This document shows positions 19,379 through 27,505 of a stretch of 44,106 nt of DNA, piece by piece (within the stretch, counting starts at the first letter, position 1; each line of letters opens with the position of its first letter). The notes below the pieces were generated by a model. That model was not told the origin of the DNA. It did not search any database and saw only the letters and a program-made list of their open reading frames with translations. Location of the stretch: the NCBI GenBank assembly GCA_013043565.1, contig JABDNZ010000465.1, positions 1 through 44,106 on the forward strand, read 5' to 3'. A program made the translations under genes and the position numbers. Origin of the DNA: Gemmatimonadota bacterium. GTDB taxonomy: Bacteria > Gemmatimonadota > Gemmatimonadetes > Longimicrobiales > Gaopeijiaceae.

Positions 19379-19738
19379 CTATCGGCTGAACCCCCCAGCC
19401 GAATCCATGTACGTCGGGCCGAAGGCGGCCAGCGCATCTTTGACTTCTTCGGTCGGGGATCCGTAAACCACGAACCGGGTGGGCGCGAGGATCTCCATGA
19501 ACCGTCCGGCAAACTTCTCACCGAAGTTCCCCAGGTGGGCCATCACTGCGTCTGAATCGGTGTAGCGCTCAAAAATGTGACACGCGGTCCCGTCCGGGCT
19601 GATGCTCCACTGGTAGTCCACGGTGCCTGGCTCAGTCTCATGAGTGGCTCCAACCATCTCTTCGATCAAGGCGGGAAGCTCAGCCCCCTTCCCTTCCTGA
19701 ATGTTCAACTCCAGGATCCAAGCTACGCCTGTTGCCAT
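19379..19738 (-). CDS. Antibiotic biosynthesis monooxygenase (ABM)-domain protein
   Basis: VAWILELNIQEGKGAELPALIEEMVGATHETEPGTVDYQWSISPDGTACHIFERYTDSDAVMAHLGNFGEKFAGRF; start re-assigned to 19738. Confidence 0.8.
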   Translation of the reverse strand: MATGVAWILELNIQEGKGAELPALIEEMVGATHETEPGTVDYQWSISPDGTACHIFERYTDSDAVMAHLGNFGEKFAGRFMEILAPTRFVVYGSPTEEVKDALAAFGPTYMDSAGGFSR

Positions 19739-19912
19739 GTGCGGGTCCCCTTTGGTTGGAATAGGTCCGTGGTTTTTGGTGAGTAGCGAAGGCGAACAAA
19801 GCATCGGACGGCAGTTAACTGTCAAGGGTCATTTCAAGAAGCCACGATCTTCGCTGCGGTTCCGGGCCAGCAACACGCCGGAACGCTGGCCTACTTCGTG
19901 CCTACCCAGAAA

Positions 19913-19950
19913 AAAACCCCGCCCGGCCTTTTTCAACCGGGCGGGGTTTT
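19913..19950. terminator. Strong bidirectional rho-independent terminator
   Basis: AAAACCCCGCCCGG-CCTTTTTCAA-CCGGGCGGGGTTTT: perfect 14-bp inverted repeat with A/T tracts on both sides, downstream of the minus-strand gene ending at 19962. Confidence 0.9.
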
Positions 19951-19961
19951 CCTGCTACCAC

Positions 19962-20648
19962 CTACATCCCCATTTCCGCCTGGATCGTCGCTCGCAACTC
20001 TGCGTTCGTCTCGAGGACCGAATCCAACCGGAAGGCGAACTGGGAGCCACCAACGCCTATTTCCGAAAGCTTATAGCGGAAGTGCGGATCGGATTTCATT
20101 TCCGACCAGGGTCGCACCCACTCCATCGTATAACTGGTTCTGAGCGCCTCTCCCTCGCGCTCTGCCCCCATGAAGAGGTAGGGTGCCGTGGTCTCTTTGA
20201 ACTCCCGGTAGACCGTCATGTACATCTCGTAGAACTCCCACATGTACGGGTGTGTCACCTCGTAGTAGCGCACCAACTCCTGCCGGAGTTCCGGGTGGGT
20301 GATCACGGTAAGGCGCCCGGCGTTGAGGAGGTTGTCGTATCCGGTCCGGACCTGCTGATACGAAGTGTAGTAGAAGAGATTCATGAGCCGGGGTCTGATC
20401 GAATCCTGGGGCGCATCCATGTTACGCAGAATCCACAACACCCTTTCGTCGGTTGCCTGGCCCCGATTGCGCACCGCCGTCATCTCGACCGAGTCGGTTT
20501 CCAGGTCGGCCAGAATCATCTGGAGGGCGGTCCGCTCGTCGGCCTGGTCGACGGACACCTGCACGAAGCCGACGACCAGCACCACCGCCAGCATCACCAT
20601 CACAAACGAGAAGCCCTTCAGAAACGAAGAGGTTGATTGTTCAGGCAT
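19962..20648 (-). CDS. Membrane-anchored hypothetical protein (DUF6090-like)
   Basis: Single N-terminal TM helix (FLKGFSFVMVMLAVVLVVGFVQV), then a long alpha-helical soluble part; no catalytic motif recognised. Confidence 0.6.
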   Translation of the reverse strand: MPEQSTSSFLKGFSFVMVMLAVVLVVGFVQVSVDQADERTALQMILADLETDSVEMTAVRNRGQATDERVLWILRNMDAPQDSIRPRLMNLFYYTSYQQVRTGYDNLLNAGRLTVITHPELRQELVRYYEVTHPYMWEFYEMYMTVYREFKETTAPYLFMGAEREGEALRTSYTMEWVRPWSEMKSDPHFRYKLSEIGVGGSQFAFRLDSVLETNAELRATIQAEMGM

Positions 20649-20762
20649 GGGTCATCCTTTGAAGAGGTGGGAGGAACGCGTGCAGCTTATCCACCAAATA
20701 AAGAACGCGCAATTGCTGCGGGGGCGTTCGGGCGCAGGGGCTGGCGAATCGGATGCCCGTGA

Positions 20763-22481
20763 TCAGGTCCCGCCCACCACCCGCCTAAACACCATTCCCA
20801 CCGCCCGTCCCGCCTCCAGTATGAAGCCTACAATCTCGCCTCCCTCTCGCTGGAGCACCAACGTTCCGAAGGGGGTCCTGATCTGACCGTTGTCTTCCAG
20901 GAGGACCAGCCCCCGCTGGCCGAGGGGCCCCCTCACCATCAGCCCACCCTCCTCCTGAACGAGGCGATATGTGACATCTAGCTCCTCGCTGTAGTACTCG
21001 CCCACCACCTCCGAATAATCTCTGGTGACCGACACCGGCTCGGATGGATCGAACCGCTCCGCAGTAAACTCCTGGCCCCGCTGGACCACTTCCATGAAGG
21101 TGAATTTCCCTGCTGTCAGTCGAGAGAGTGTCATGTCGATGTCGGACGCTTCCAGCCGAAGTCGGTCGTTGGCCAAAACGATCACGGGCGTCCGACCACC
21201 ATCCTGACTGAAGATCAGGCGGTCCCCTTCCCGCCGAATCTCCACCTCGATCCCCATGGACGCTCTCCAGTGACCCACGAAGGCATCGAGTTCGTCCGGG
21301 GTCAGGTCCACGGCTGTCTCCGGGCCAGTCGGGGCCTCTTCGGCCTCAGCCTCCAGGAGGGGTTCCAGGTGATCGGCTAGTACAACATCGGCCACCTGCC
21401 GACCTCGGGTTGGGGGGTCGGAGTTGGGATAATTGCAGAGCACCAGGACCGTGGTCTCCTGCTCTGGGAAACGGAGAAGATCGGACCGGAAGCCAGCCAG
21501 TGCCCCTCCGTGGCCGATGGTGGCCACGCCCCGGTACCGACCGTGTGTGAGGCCAAAAGCATAAGGAAGGGCCTGACCATTGTTCAGAACGCCGCGCTCC
21601 CGAAGCTGCTCGGTGAAGCCGGGGCCACTCACCTCTTCCGTGTAGTAGTTCCGGTCCCAGTGGACCAGGTCTTCGATGCTGGAGTGGACTCCCCCGGAGC
21701 CTACCTTGTCGAAGTTCCAGGGGTTGTTCATTCGGTAGCCGCCTCCCGCCATGGCTTGGTAGCCCACAACCCTCTGGTCCATCACCTCCAGCCGATCGTC
21801 ATGGATGTAGGTCCGGGTCATGCCCAGGGGGTGTAGGATCTCCTCCTCGGTGTACTCCCGGAGTGTCTTGCCCGTAGCCCTCCCAACGATCTGAGCCAGG
21901 AGGAAATACCCGGAATTGCTATAGAGATACCGATCACCGGCCGGAAAGTTGGGGTTCTTTTGGCGGCCCAGAAGGGAGAGGACCTCCTCGTCGGAGTTCA
22001 CGTCCTCTGCCCGAATCCCTGCAAGGCCCCAGAGGTTCAGGTAGTCCCGAATCCCTGACATGTGATGGATGAGATGTCGAACGGTGGTGGGTTTCTCGTA
22101 TTCAGGGATCTCGGGGACCCACTTCTGGATCGGATCATCTAATGACAGATGACCTTCCCGGACAGCATGCGCCACGGCCGCCGCCGTGAACTGCTTCCCC
22201 ACCGAACCCAGGTAAAAATTGGACCGGGTGGTGATGGGAAGACCATAATCCAGATTCGCCATCCCGTAGCCCTTCCCATAGACCAGCTCTTGTTTGATCA
22301 CCACGCCCAAGGCGCAGCCCGGACCCGTAGCGTCGATGTCGGCGAAGACCGCATCGATGGCCTGGATCATTTCCGGGGGAAGAATGGATTGGGCCGTGAG
22401 GGCGACCGGGGCGGTGAGGAGGAGGGTAGTCATCCACAGGATGACCGGTGTTTGTCGGCGGGGGGCCCGGGTCGTATGCAT
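20763..22481 (-). CDS. Serine hydrolase (beta-lactamase class C family), exported
   Basis: Signal peptide MHTTRAPRRQTPVILWMTTLLLTAPVALTAQ; SVGK (YLGSVGKQFTAAAV); YSN (YLYSNSGYFLLAQIV); HGG (IGHGGALAGFRS). Start re-assigned from 22775 to 22481. Confidence 0.92.
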   Translation of the reverse strand: MHTTRAPRRQTPVILWMTTLLLTAPVALTAQSILPPEMIQAIDAVFADIDATGPGCALGVVIKQELVYGKGYGMANLDYGLPITTRSNFYLGSVGKQFTAAAVAHAVREGHLSLDDPIQKWVPEIPEYEKPTTVRHLIHHMSGIRDYLNLWGLAGIRAEDVNSDEEVLSLLGRQKNPNFPAGDRYLYSNSGYFLLAQIVGRATGKTLREYTEEEILHPLGMTRTYIHDDRLEVMDQRVVGYQAMAGGGYRMNNPWNFDKVGSGGVHSSIEDLVHWDRNYYTEEVSGPGFTEQLRERGVLNNGQALPYAFGLTHGRYRGVATIGHGGALAGFRSDLLRFPEQETTVLVLCNYPNSDPPTRGRQVADVVLADHLEPLLEAEAEEAPTGPETAVDLTPDELDAFVGHWRASMGIEVEIRREGDRLIFSQDGGRTPVIVLANDRLRLEASDIDMTLSRLTAGKFTFMEVVQRGQEFTAERFDPSEPVSVTRDYSEVVGEYYSEELDVTYRLVQEEGGLMVRGPLGQRGLVLLEDNGQIRTPFGTLVLQREGGEIVGFILEAGRAVGMVFRRVVGGT

Positions 22482-22579
22482 GCTGCTCTCCTTCGAGGAC
22501 GGACTTTGGAAGATCTGGATGGTTGGGTCCGAAGATAGGCTCTCGGTGCCGGAAGGAGGAGGGAAGAACGGCCCGGCGT

Positions 22580-22604
22580 CGGGGTTCGAATCCCCGCGTG
22601 GCCA
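22580..22604 (+). other. tRNA 3'-end-like sequence (T-arm plus acceptor 3' half), no tRNA body
   Basis: CGGGG-TTCGAAT-CCCCG (5-bp T-stem, canonical TTCGAAT loop), then CGTGGCC-A. No matching 5' acceptor (GGCCACG) or D-arm seen in the ~100 nt upstream. Confidence 0.5.
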
Positions 22605-22649
22605 TACCCAGGAACGATCCTCCCTTCTTTGGGTCTGTCTTATTCCATT

Positions 22650-22673
22650 TACTTTGTATTGCAAAGTACTTTG
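22650..22673. promoter_or_regulatory. Operator overlapping a likely promoter of the 22738-23677 operon
   Basis: TACTTTG-TATTG-CAAAGTA inverted repeat plus overlapping palindrome CAAAGTACTTTG; three ACTTTG half-sites. Candidate -35 TTGCAA (22660) and -10 TAGTAT (22682), 16-nt spacing. Confidence 0.65.
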
Positions 22674-22737
22674 AGTTGTGTTAGTATGGAGCAGGAGATG
22701 GGTCGGGAGGTCTTGAGATAAACGTCTGGGGGATCTG

Positions 22738-23379
22738 ATGACTGAGAACGAACTAAGAAGGCTGGAACGCGCCACCTACCTCGCCACGGCGGACACGGGC
22801 CTGTGGGACATCCTCCTGGCCAGTGTGATCTCCAGTTTGGCTATTGGCCCACTTCTCTCCGTCTATCTCGGCGACTTCGGGGCCTCTGCGGTATTCCTAC
22901 CGTTTTATGCCCTCGTGTTTTGGGGGATCCACCTCGTGAAAACCAGGGTGATCCATCCACGAATCGGGATCGTGGAATTCGGGAAGCCTCGTCAGAAGCG
23001 TCTCAAGAGCCTGGGGGTCATCATGCTCGTTGTGAATCTGGTTGCCCTGGTTTTGGGCATCGTTGCGGCGTATCGATTTCCGATGGAGCAAACCGATATC
23101 GTCCCCTACATCTTATCCCTGATCCTCCTCGTCAGTTTCTCGACGGCCGCCTTTTTCCTGGAGGTTCCCCGGGTCTTCTTCTACGGCCTTCTTCTGGCCA
23201 CAGCCCCCGTGGTGGGGGAGTTCCTGTTCCAGCGGGGATATGCCACCCATCACGGCCTCCCCATCACGTTCGGGATCTGCACGGTGGTGATCTTGGTGGC
23301 CGGGATCGTGCGCTTTGTGCGTTTCCTTCCGCCACGCATACAAGGGGAAGCTTCATCTCGGGAGGGTGGCTATGAGTGA
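22738..23379 (+). CDS. Multi-pass membrane protein, unknown function
   Basis: Several hydrophobic helices; overlaps the start of a HTH regulator. Confidence 0.75.
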   Translation: MTENELRRLERATYLATADTGLWDILLASVISSLAIGPLLSVYLGDFGASAVFLPFYALVFWGIHLVKTRVIHPRIGIVEFGKPRQKRLKSLGVIMLVVNLVALVLGIVAAYRFPMEQTDIVPYILSLILLVSFSTAAFFLEVPRVFFYGLLLATAPVVGEFLFQRGYATHHGLPITFGICTVVILVAGIVRFVRFLPPRIQGEASSREGGYE

Positions 23380-23677
23380 TCGAGGCCCGTCCGATTGGAT
23401 GGATCCGGTCATCCACGCCCCAGCCAGGCTCCAAATCGTGATGCAGCTCTTCGTGGTGGAAGGGGCCGACGCCACCTTCCTTCAGAATCGGACCGGCCTC
23501 ACTTGGGGGAACCTCTCATCTCACCTGAGCAAGCTGGAGAGGGCCGGTTACGTGAGGGTGGAAAAGACGTTCAAGGGGAAGAAGCCCTGGACCATGGTGC
23601 GGTTGACCGAGAAGGGTCGGGATGCATTCAAGGCCTACCGGGCGGGGATGCAGGAGGCCCTCTCGGACCTGCCCTGA
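23372..23677 (+). CDS. Winged-helix transcriptional regulator (ArsR/MarR-like, HTH_34 type)
   Basis: MDPVIHAPARLQIVMQLFVVEGADATFLQNRTGLTWGNLSSHLSKLERAGYVRVEKTFKGKKPWTMVRLTEKGRDAFKAYR. Confidence 0.88.
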   Translation: MSDRGPSDWMDPVIHAPARLQIVMQLFVVEGADATFLQNRTGLTWGNLSSHLSKLERAGYVRVEKTFKGKKPWTMVRLTEKGRDAFKAYRAGMQEALSDLP

Positions 23678-23721
23678 CGGCCGGGGGGAGGAAAACCGAG
23701 CCGGGGGGGCGGAGCCTCGCT

Positions 23722-24777
23722 CTAGGGAGAGGGGGGACGATGCCGGCCCCCGTCGCCGTACATCTCCCGATAGAACTGCTGGTATTCGCCGCTCCTGATT
23801 CGTTGCCACCAACCTTCATGGCGCCTGTACCATTCCACGGTCGACTCGAGCCCTTCCTCGAACCCCACTAGCGGTTCCCAGCCCAGCTCCTTAACGGCAC
23901 GGGAGTGGTCGATGGCGTATCGTCGATCGTGTCCCCTGCGATCCTCCACAAACGTGATGAGTTCGTCCGAGATCTCCACAGCGGAGGCAATGGCCCGGAC
24001 CACCTGGAGATTCGTCCGTTCCGCGTTACCGCCAAAGTTGTAAACCCTCCCTGCCGAACCATTTTCAAGGGCCAAATGCAGGCCCCGGCAGTGATCCGAC
24101 ACGTGGATCCAATCCCGCACGTTCAACCCGTCTCCGTAGACGGGAAGGCTTCGGCCTTCCAGGGCGTTGGTGACCATCAGAGGAATCAGCTTTTCCGGAA
24201 ACTGATAGGGTCCGTAGTTGTTGGAGCAGCGAGTGACGATCACGTCGCTCTGGTGCGTCGTGTGATAGGAGAGGGCCAGGAGGTCGGCGCCAGCCTTGGT
24301 GGCTGAATAGGGTGAGCGGGGGTTTAGAGGCGTCTCCTCGGTGAAACGGGGCGCATCGGGGTCCGGGCTCTCCGGGTCGAACCACGGAAGCTCTCCGTAG
24401 ACCTCGTCCGTAGACACCTGAACAAAGCGAGGAACCTTGGCCTCCAAGGCGGCCGCCAGGAGATTCTGCGTACCCATCACGTTGGTCTGAACAAAGGGGG
24501 TGGCCGATACCAGGGACCGGTCCACGTGGCTCTCGGCGGCCAGGTTCACCACGGCGTCCATGCCCTGAACCAGCTCCCTGACCAACTCGAAGTCGCAGAT
24601 GTCCCCACGAACGAAGCGATACCCCGGATGATCGGCCACGCCTTGGAGGTTCTCGAGGTTTCCGGCATAGGTCAGGGCATCGAGGTTGGTGACCTGGATC
24701 CCCCGGTCCCCGTCCAGGATGTAGCGAATGAAGTTCGAGCCGATGAACCCTGCCCCGCCGGTTACCAGGATTCTCAT
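23722..24777 (-). CDS. rfbB: dTDP-glucose 4,6-dehydratase
   Basis: MRILVTGGAGFIGSNFIRYIL; NLAAESHVDRSL; VSTDEVYGEL; YSATKAGADLL; SNNYGPYQFPEKLIPLM. Confidence 0.97.
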   Translation of the reverse strand: MRILVTGGAGFIGSNFIRYILDGDRGIQVTNLDALTYAGNLENLQGVADHPGYRFVRGDICDFELVRELVQGMDAVVNLAAESHVDRSLVSATPFVQTNVMGTQNLLAAALEAKVPRFVQVSTDEVYGELPWFDPESPDPDAPRFTEETPLNPRSPYSATKAGADLLALSYHTTHQSDVIVTRCSNNYGPYQFPEKLIPLMVTNALEGRSLPVYGDGLNVRDWIHVSDHCRGLHLALENGSAGRVYNFGGNAERTNLQVVRAIASAVEISDELITFVEDRRGHDRRYAIDHSRAVKELGWEPLVGFEEGLESTVEWYRRHEGWWQRIRSGEYQQFYREMYGDGGRHRPPSP

Positions 24778-25361
24778 GAAGGGCTCTCTTCATTCGCAGG
24801 TAGAGATGATAGCCCAAATGGGCTCACGAACTCCGAGAAAGGGGGCAAGGCTCGGTCCTTTTCCGAAATCACGTATCGCTCCATCCGGGGCCACTCGATG
24901 GCCAAATCCGGATCGTCCCAGGCCACGCCTCCCTCGCACTGGAGCGAATACGGTTCGCTGACCTTGTACACCAAATGGGTCTCCGGCTCGAGAGTGCAGA
25001 ACCCGTGAGCGAACCCGGCCGGGACAAAGATCTGATTCCACCGCTTCTCGGACAGCTCCACGCCCTCCCAGGATCCATATGTGGGAGATCCCACCCGCAG
25101 GTCCACCGCCACGTCGAAGACCGATCCGCGCACGACCCGGATCAGCTTGGCCTGGGCGGAGGGAGGGGCCTGGAAATGGAGGCCCCGGATGGTCCCTGCC
25201 ATAGCCGAAAAGGAATGGTTTTCCTGAACGAAGCCCACGTCTATGCCCGCCTTTTTCAGCTCCGCCCGCGAATAGGTTTCCGAGAGGAATCCCCGGTCAT
25301 CTTCATACTTCAGCGGCTCGAAAACGACCAGACCCGAAACGCCGGTAACTTGGCCTTGCAT
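24774..25361 (-). CDS. rfbC: dTDP-4-dehydrorhamnose 3,5-epimerase
   Basis: KYEDDRGFLSETYSR, FVQENHSFSAMAGTIRGLHFQAPPSAQAKLIRVVRGSVFDVAVDLR, PAGFAHGFCTLEPETHLVYKVS; start re-assigned. Confidence 0.97.
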   Translation of the reverse strand: MQGQVTGVSGLVVFEPLKYEDDRGFLSETYSRAELKKAGIDVGFVQENHSFSAMAGTIRGLHFQAPPSAQAKLIRVVRGSVFDVAVDLRVGSPTYGSWEGVELSEKRWNQIFVPAGFAHGFCTLEPETHLVYKVSEPYSLQCEGGVAWDDPDLAIEWPRMERYVISEKDRALPPFSEFVSPFGLSSLPANEESPS

Positions 25362-26122
25362 CAGGCGTTCCCCGTCGGTTGTTCGTGGGTGTGCAGTACG
25401 GCGTTCTCCCCGTCCTCCGCCACGAGACTCGTGGCCCTGTAGAGGGACTCCACGGTCCCGGCATCGGTCCACCAGCCCTTCAAAACGTGGTGCCGAAGCC
25501 CTCCCCAGGACAGATAGCGGTTGTTGACATCCGTGATCTCCAACTCGCCCCGATCCGATCTCGTGAGGCCGTCGATGATCTCGAAAACTCGGTGGTCGTA
25601 GAGGTAACAACCGGTCACCGCCAGGTTGGACGGGGGGATCGGGGGTTTCTCGATGACCTCCGCAATTCGATCTCCCTCGAAGCGGACAACCCCGAAGCGC
25701 TCCGGATCCGGCACCTCCTTGAGGAGGATCATGGCCCCCTCGGGCGAGTCTTGAAATGCCCGGATGGCCGGTTCCAGAGGATCTTGAAAGATGTTGTCGC
25801 CGAGAATGACGACGATCGGTTCACCGTCGGCGAAGTGGCGGGCCAATCCCAGAGCCTCGGCGATCCCGCCCTCGCCGTTCTGGTAGGTATAGTTGAGGTG
25901 CCGAAGCCCGAAGCCCGAACCGTTTCCCAAGAGGCGAAGGAAATCTCCCGCGCTTTCACCCCCGGCCACCAGAAGGATATCCTCCACCCCGGCGTTCACC
26001 AGTTGCTGGATCGGGAAGTAGATCATGGGTCGGTCATAGACCGGGAGAAGGTGCTTGTTGGTGACCCTTGTCATGGGTTGCAGTCGGGTCCCCAAACCTC
26101 CGGCGAGGATCACTCCCTTCAT
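25361..26122 (-). CDS. rfbA: Glucose-1-phosphate thymidylyltransferase
   Basis: MKGVILAGGLGTRLQPMTRVTNKHLLPVYDRPMIYFPIQQLVNAGVEDILLV; VILGDNIFQD; TGCYLYDHRVFEII; WWTDAGTVESL. Confidence 0.94.
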   Translation of the reverse strand: MKGVILAGGLGTRLQPMTRVTNKHLLPVYDRPMIYFPIQQLVNAGVEDILLVAGGESAGDFLRLLGNGSGFGLRHLNYTYQNGEGGIAEALGLARHFADGEPIVVILGDNIFQDPLEPAIRAFQDSPEGAMILLKEVPDPERFGVVRFEGDRIAEVIEKPPIPPSNLAVTGCYLYDHRVFEIIDGLTRSDRGELEITDVNNRYLSWGGLRHHVLKGWWTDAGTVESLYRATSLVAEDGENAVLHTHEQPTGNA

Positions 26123-26961
26123 GGCGTTTCTCCAAGGTAGGATTGCAGTGACTCGGACCAGTGAGGCAACGGGCGGTTCAAGAGGCTCTGTGCCCTCCCC
26201 AGATCCAGAACGGAATAGAGGGGCCGCGGGGCGTCGCTTTCCCACTCGGTCGCAGGGATGGGAACCAGACTGGTAGACAGCCCCTCTATCGAGACGATCG
26301 CGGTCGCCAGATCGAACCAGGATGCGGTCCCGGAGTCACATCCGTGAACCGTTCCGGTGGCTCCCGCGGAGATCAGGTCGAGGAGAGTATTCGCCAGGGT
26401 ACGTCCCCAGGTGGGCCGCCCGAACTCGTCGGCCACTATCCTGAGCTCCGGCCTCTCCCGGGCGAATTTCCGAATGCTATCCACGAAGTTTCTCCCCCCT
26501 CTGCCATACAGCCAACTGGTTCTGACCAGGAGGTGGTCTCCGCCGACTTCTCTTACTGCCTCCTCACCCGCGAGCTTGGACCGCCCGTAGGCTCCTACCG
26601 GAGCCGGCGGGTCCGATTCTTTGTACGGTCTTTTGCTCCGCCCGTCGAAGACATAGTCCGTGCTGATATGGACGAGGAGGCAACCGCTCGCCCCAGCGGC
26701 CAGCGCCAGGTTCCGGGCTCCATCCCCGTTGACGGCCATGGCCAGGTCTTCGTTGGATTCGGCCCCGTCCACATCGGTATACGCGGCGCAATGAATGACT
26801 ACGTCGGGGGCCGCGTCCTTGACCATTTCCATGCACCGGTCGGAATCGGTGACATCGAGGGTGCCTCTGGAGGAGGGCAGGACTGCGTGGCCCCGGGCCC
26901 CGGCTTCGGCGACCACATACCCGCCCAATAACCCTTTTGAACCGGTGACGAATAACCTCAC
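26119..26961 (-). CDS. rfbD: dTDP-4-dehydrorhamnose reductase
   Basis: VRLFVTGSKGLLGGYVVAEA; VIHCAAYTDVDGAESNEDLA; ISTDYVFDGRSKRPYKESDPPAPVGAYGRSKLAGEEAV; GTG start at 26961. Confidence 0.95.
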   Translation of the reverse strand: MRLFVTGSKGLLGGYVVAEAGARGHAVLPSSRGTLDVTDSDRCMEMVKDAAPDVVIHCAAYTDVDGAESNEDLAMAVNGDGARNLALAAGASGCLLVHISTDYVFDGRSKRPYKESDPPAPVGAYGRSKLAGEEAVREVGGDHLLVRTSWLYGRGGRNFVDSIRKFARERPELRIVADEFGRPTWGRTLANTLLDLISAGATGTVHGCDSGTASWFDLATAIVSIEGLSTSLVPIPATEWESDAPRPLYSVLDLGRAQSLLNRPLPHWSESLQSYLGETP

Positions 26962-27505
26962 GTATTCAACCTCGTTTCTGATATGCCCGGGGCCTCGGGA
27001 CAAGGGGAAAAGCCTGAGCCTGGAACGGCGGAGACAGGGGAGGACGACCCAGGAGGGATCGGACTTGGACTCACGAACCTCTCTTCCAAGATAAAAACCT
27101 TTCCTTCCCGATTTCCAGGCTGACGAACATCCTTGCTCCTCGGTAGAGGGTGTCCCTATCGTTGAAGACGGGTGGCGATCAAGCCCCCTTCGACCGCACC
27201 ACGGTTCCAGGGTGACCTGGGACCGGCACAGGGCGCGGTTCAACCGGCTCGCCTGGTCTGTGGGACCCCACCAAGGGGAAGCCCATCGGGCCCGGGGCAG
27301 CGTAGGGAAGACCCACTTTCTAGCCGGTTCTCACCTCGAGTTGGAAGCTTCGAAACAAGACATCCTTCGGGCGTTTTACGCCTCGAAGCCCACGCGCCGT
27401 ATCGAGCCTGCCGAAGACGCCCTCGGCGGGGTCCTCCCTCCTCTCTAAAAGGGGGAATGGCCGGCTTCAACGAGGGTTGACTGCGAGACAGCCGCCATCT
27501 CGGCA

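Noticed and set aside
22482-22775. N-terminal extension of the 20763 serine hydrolase (ORF start 22775)
   Set aside because: A clear signal peptide starts at 22481; the extension translates a promoter region and the tRNA-like piece.
27212-27448. Possible small gene in the rfb/glycan intergenic region (MTWDRHRARFNRL...)
   Set aside because: No motif, no clear SD, and overlapping ORFs in other frames look equally plausible; more likely leader or promoter sequence.
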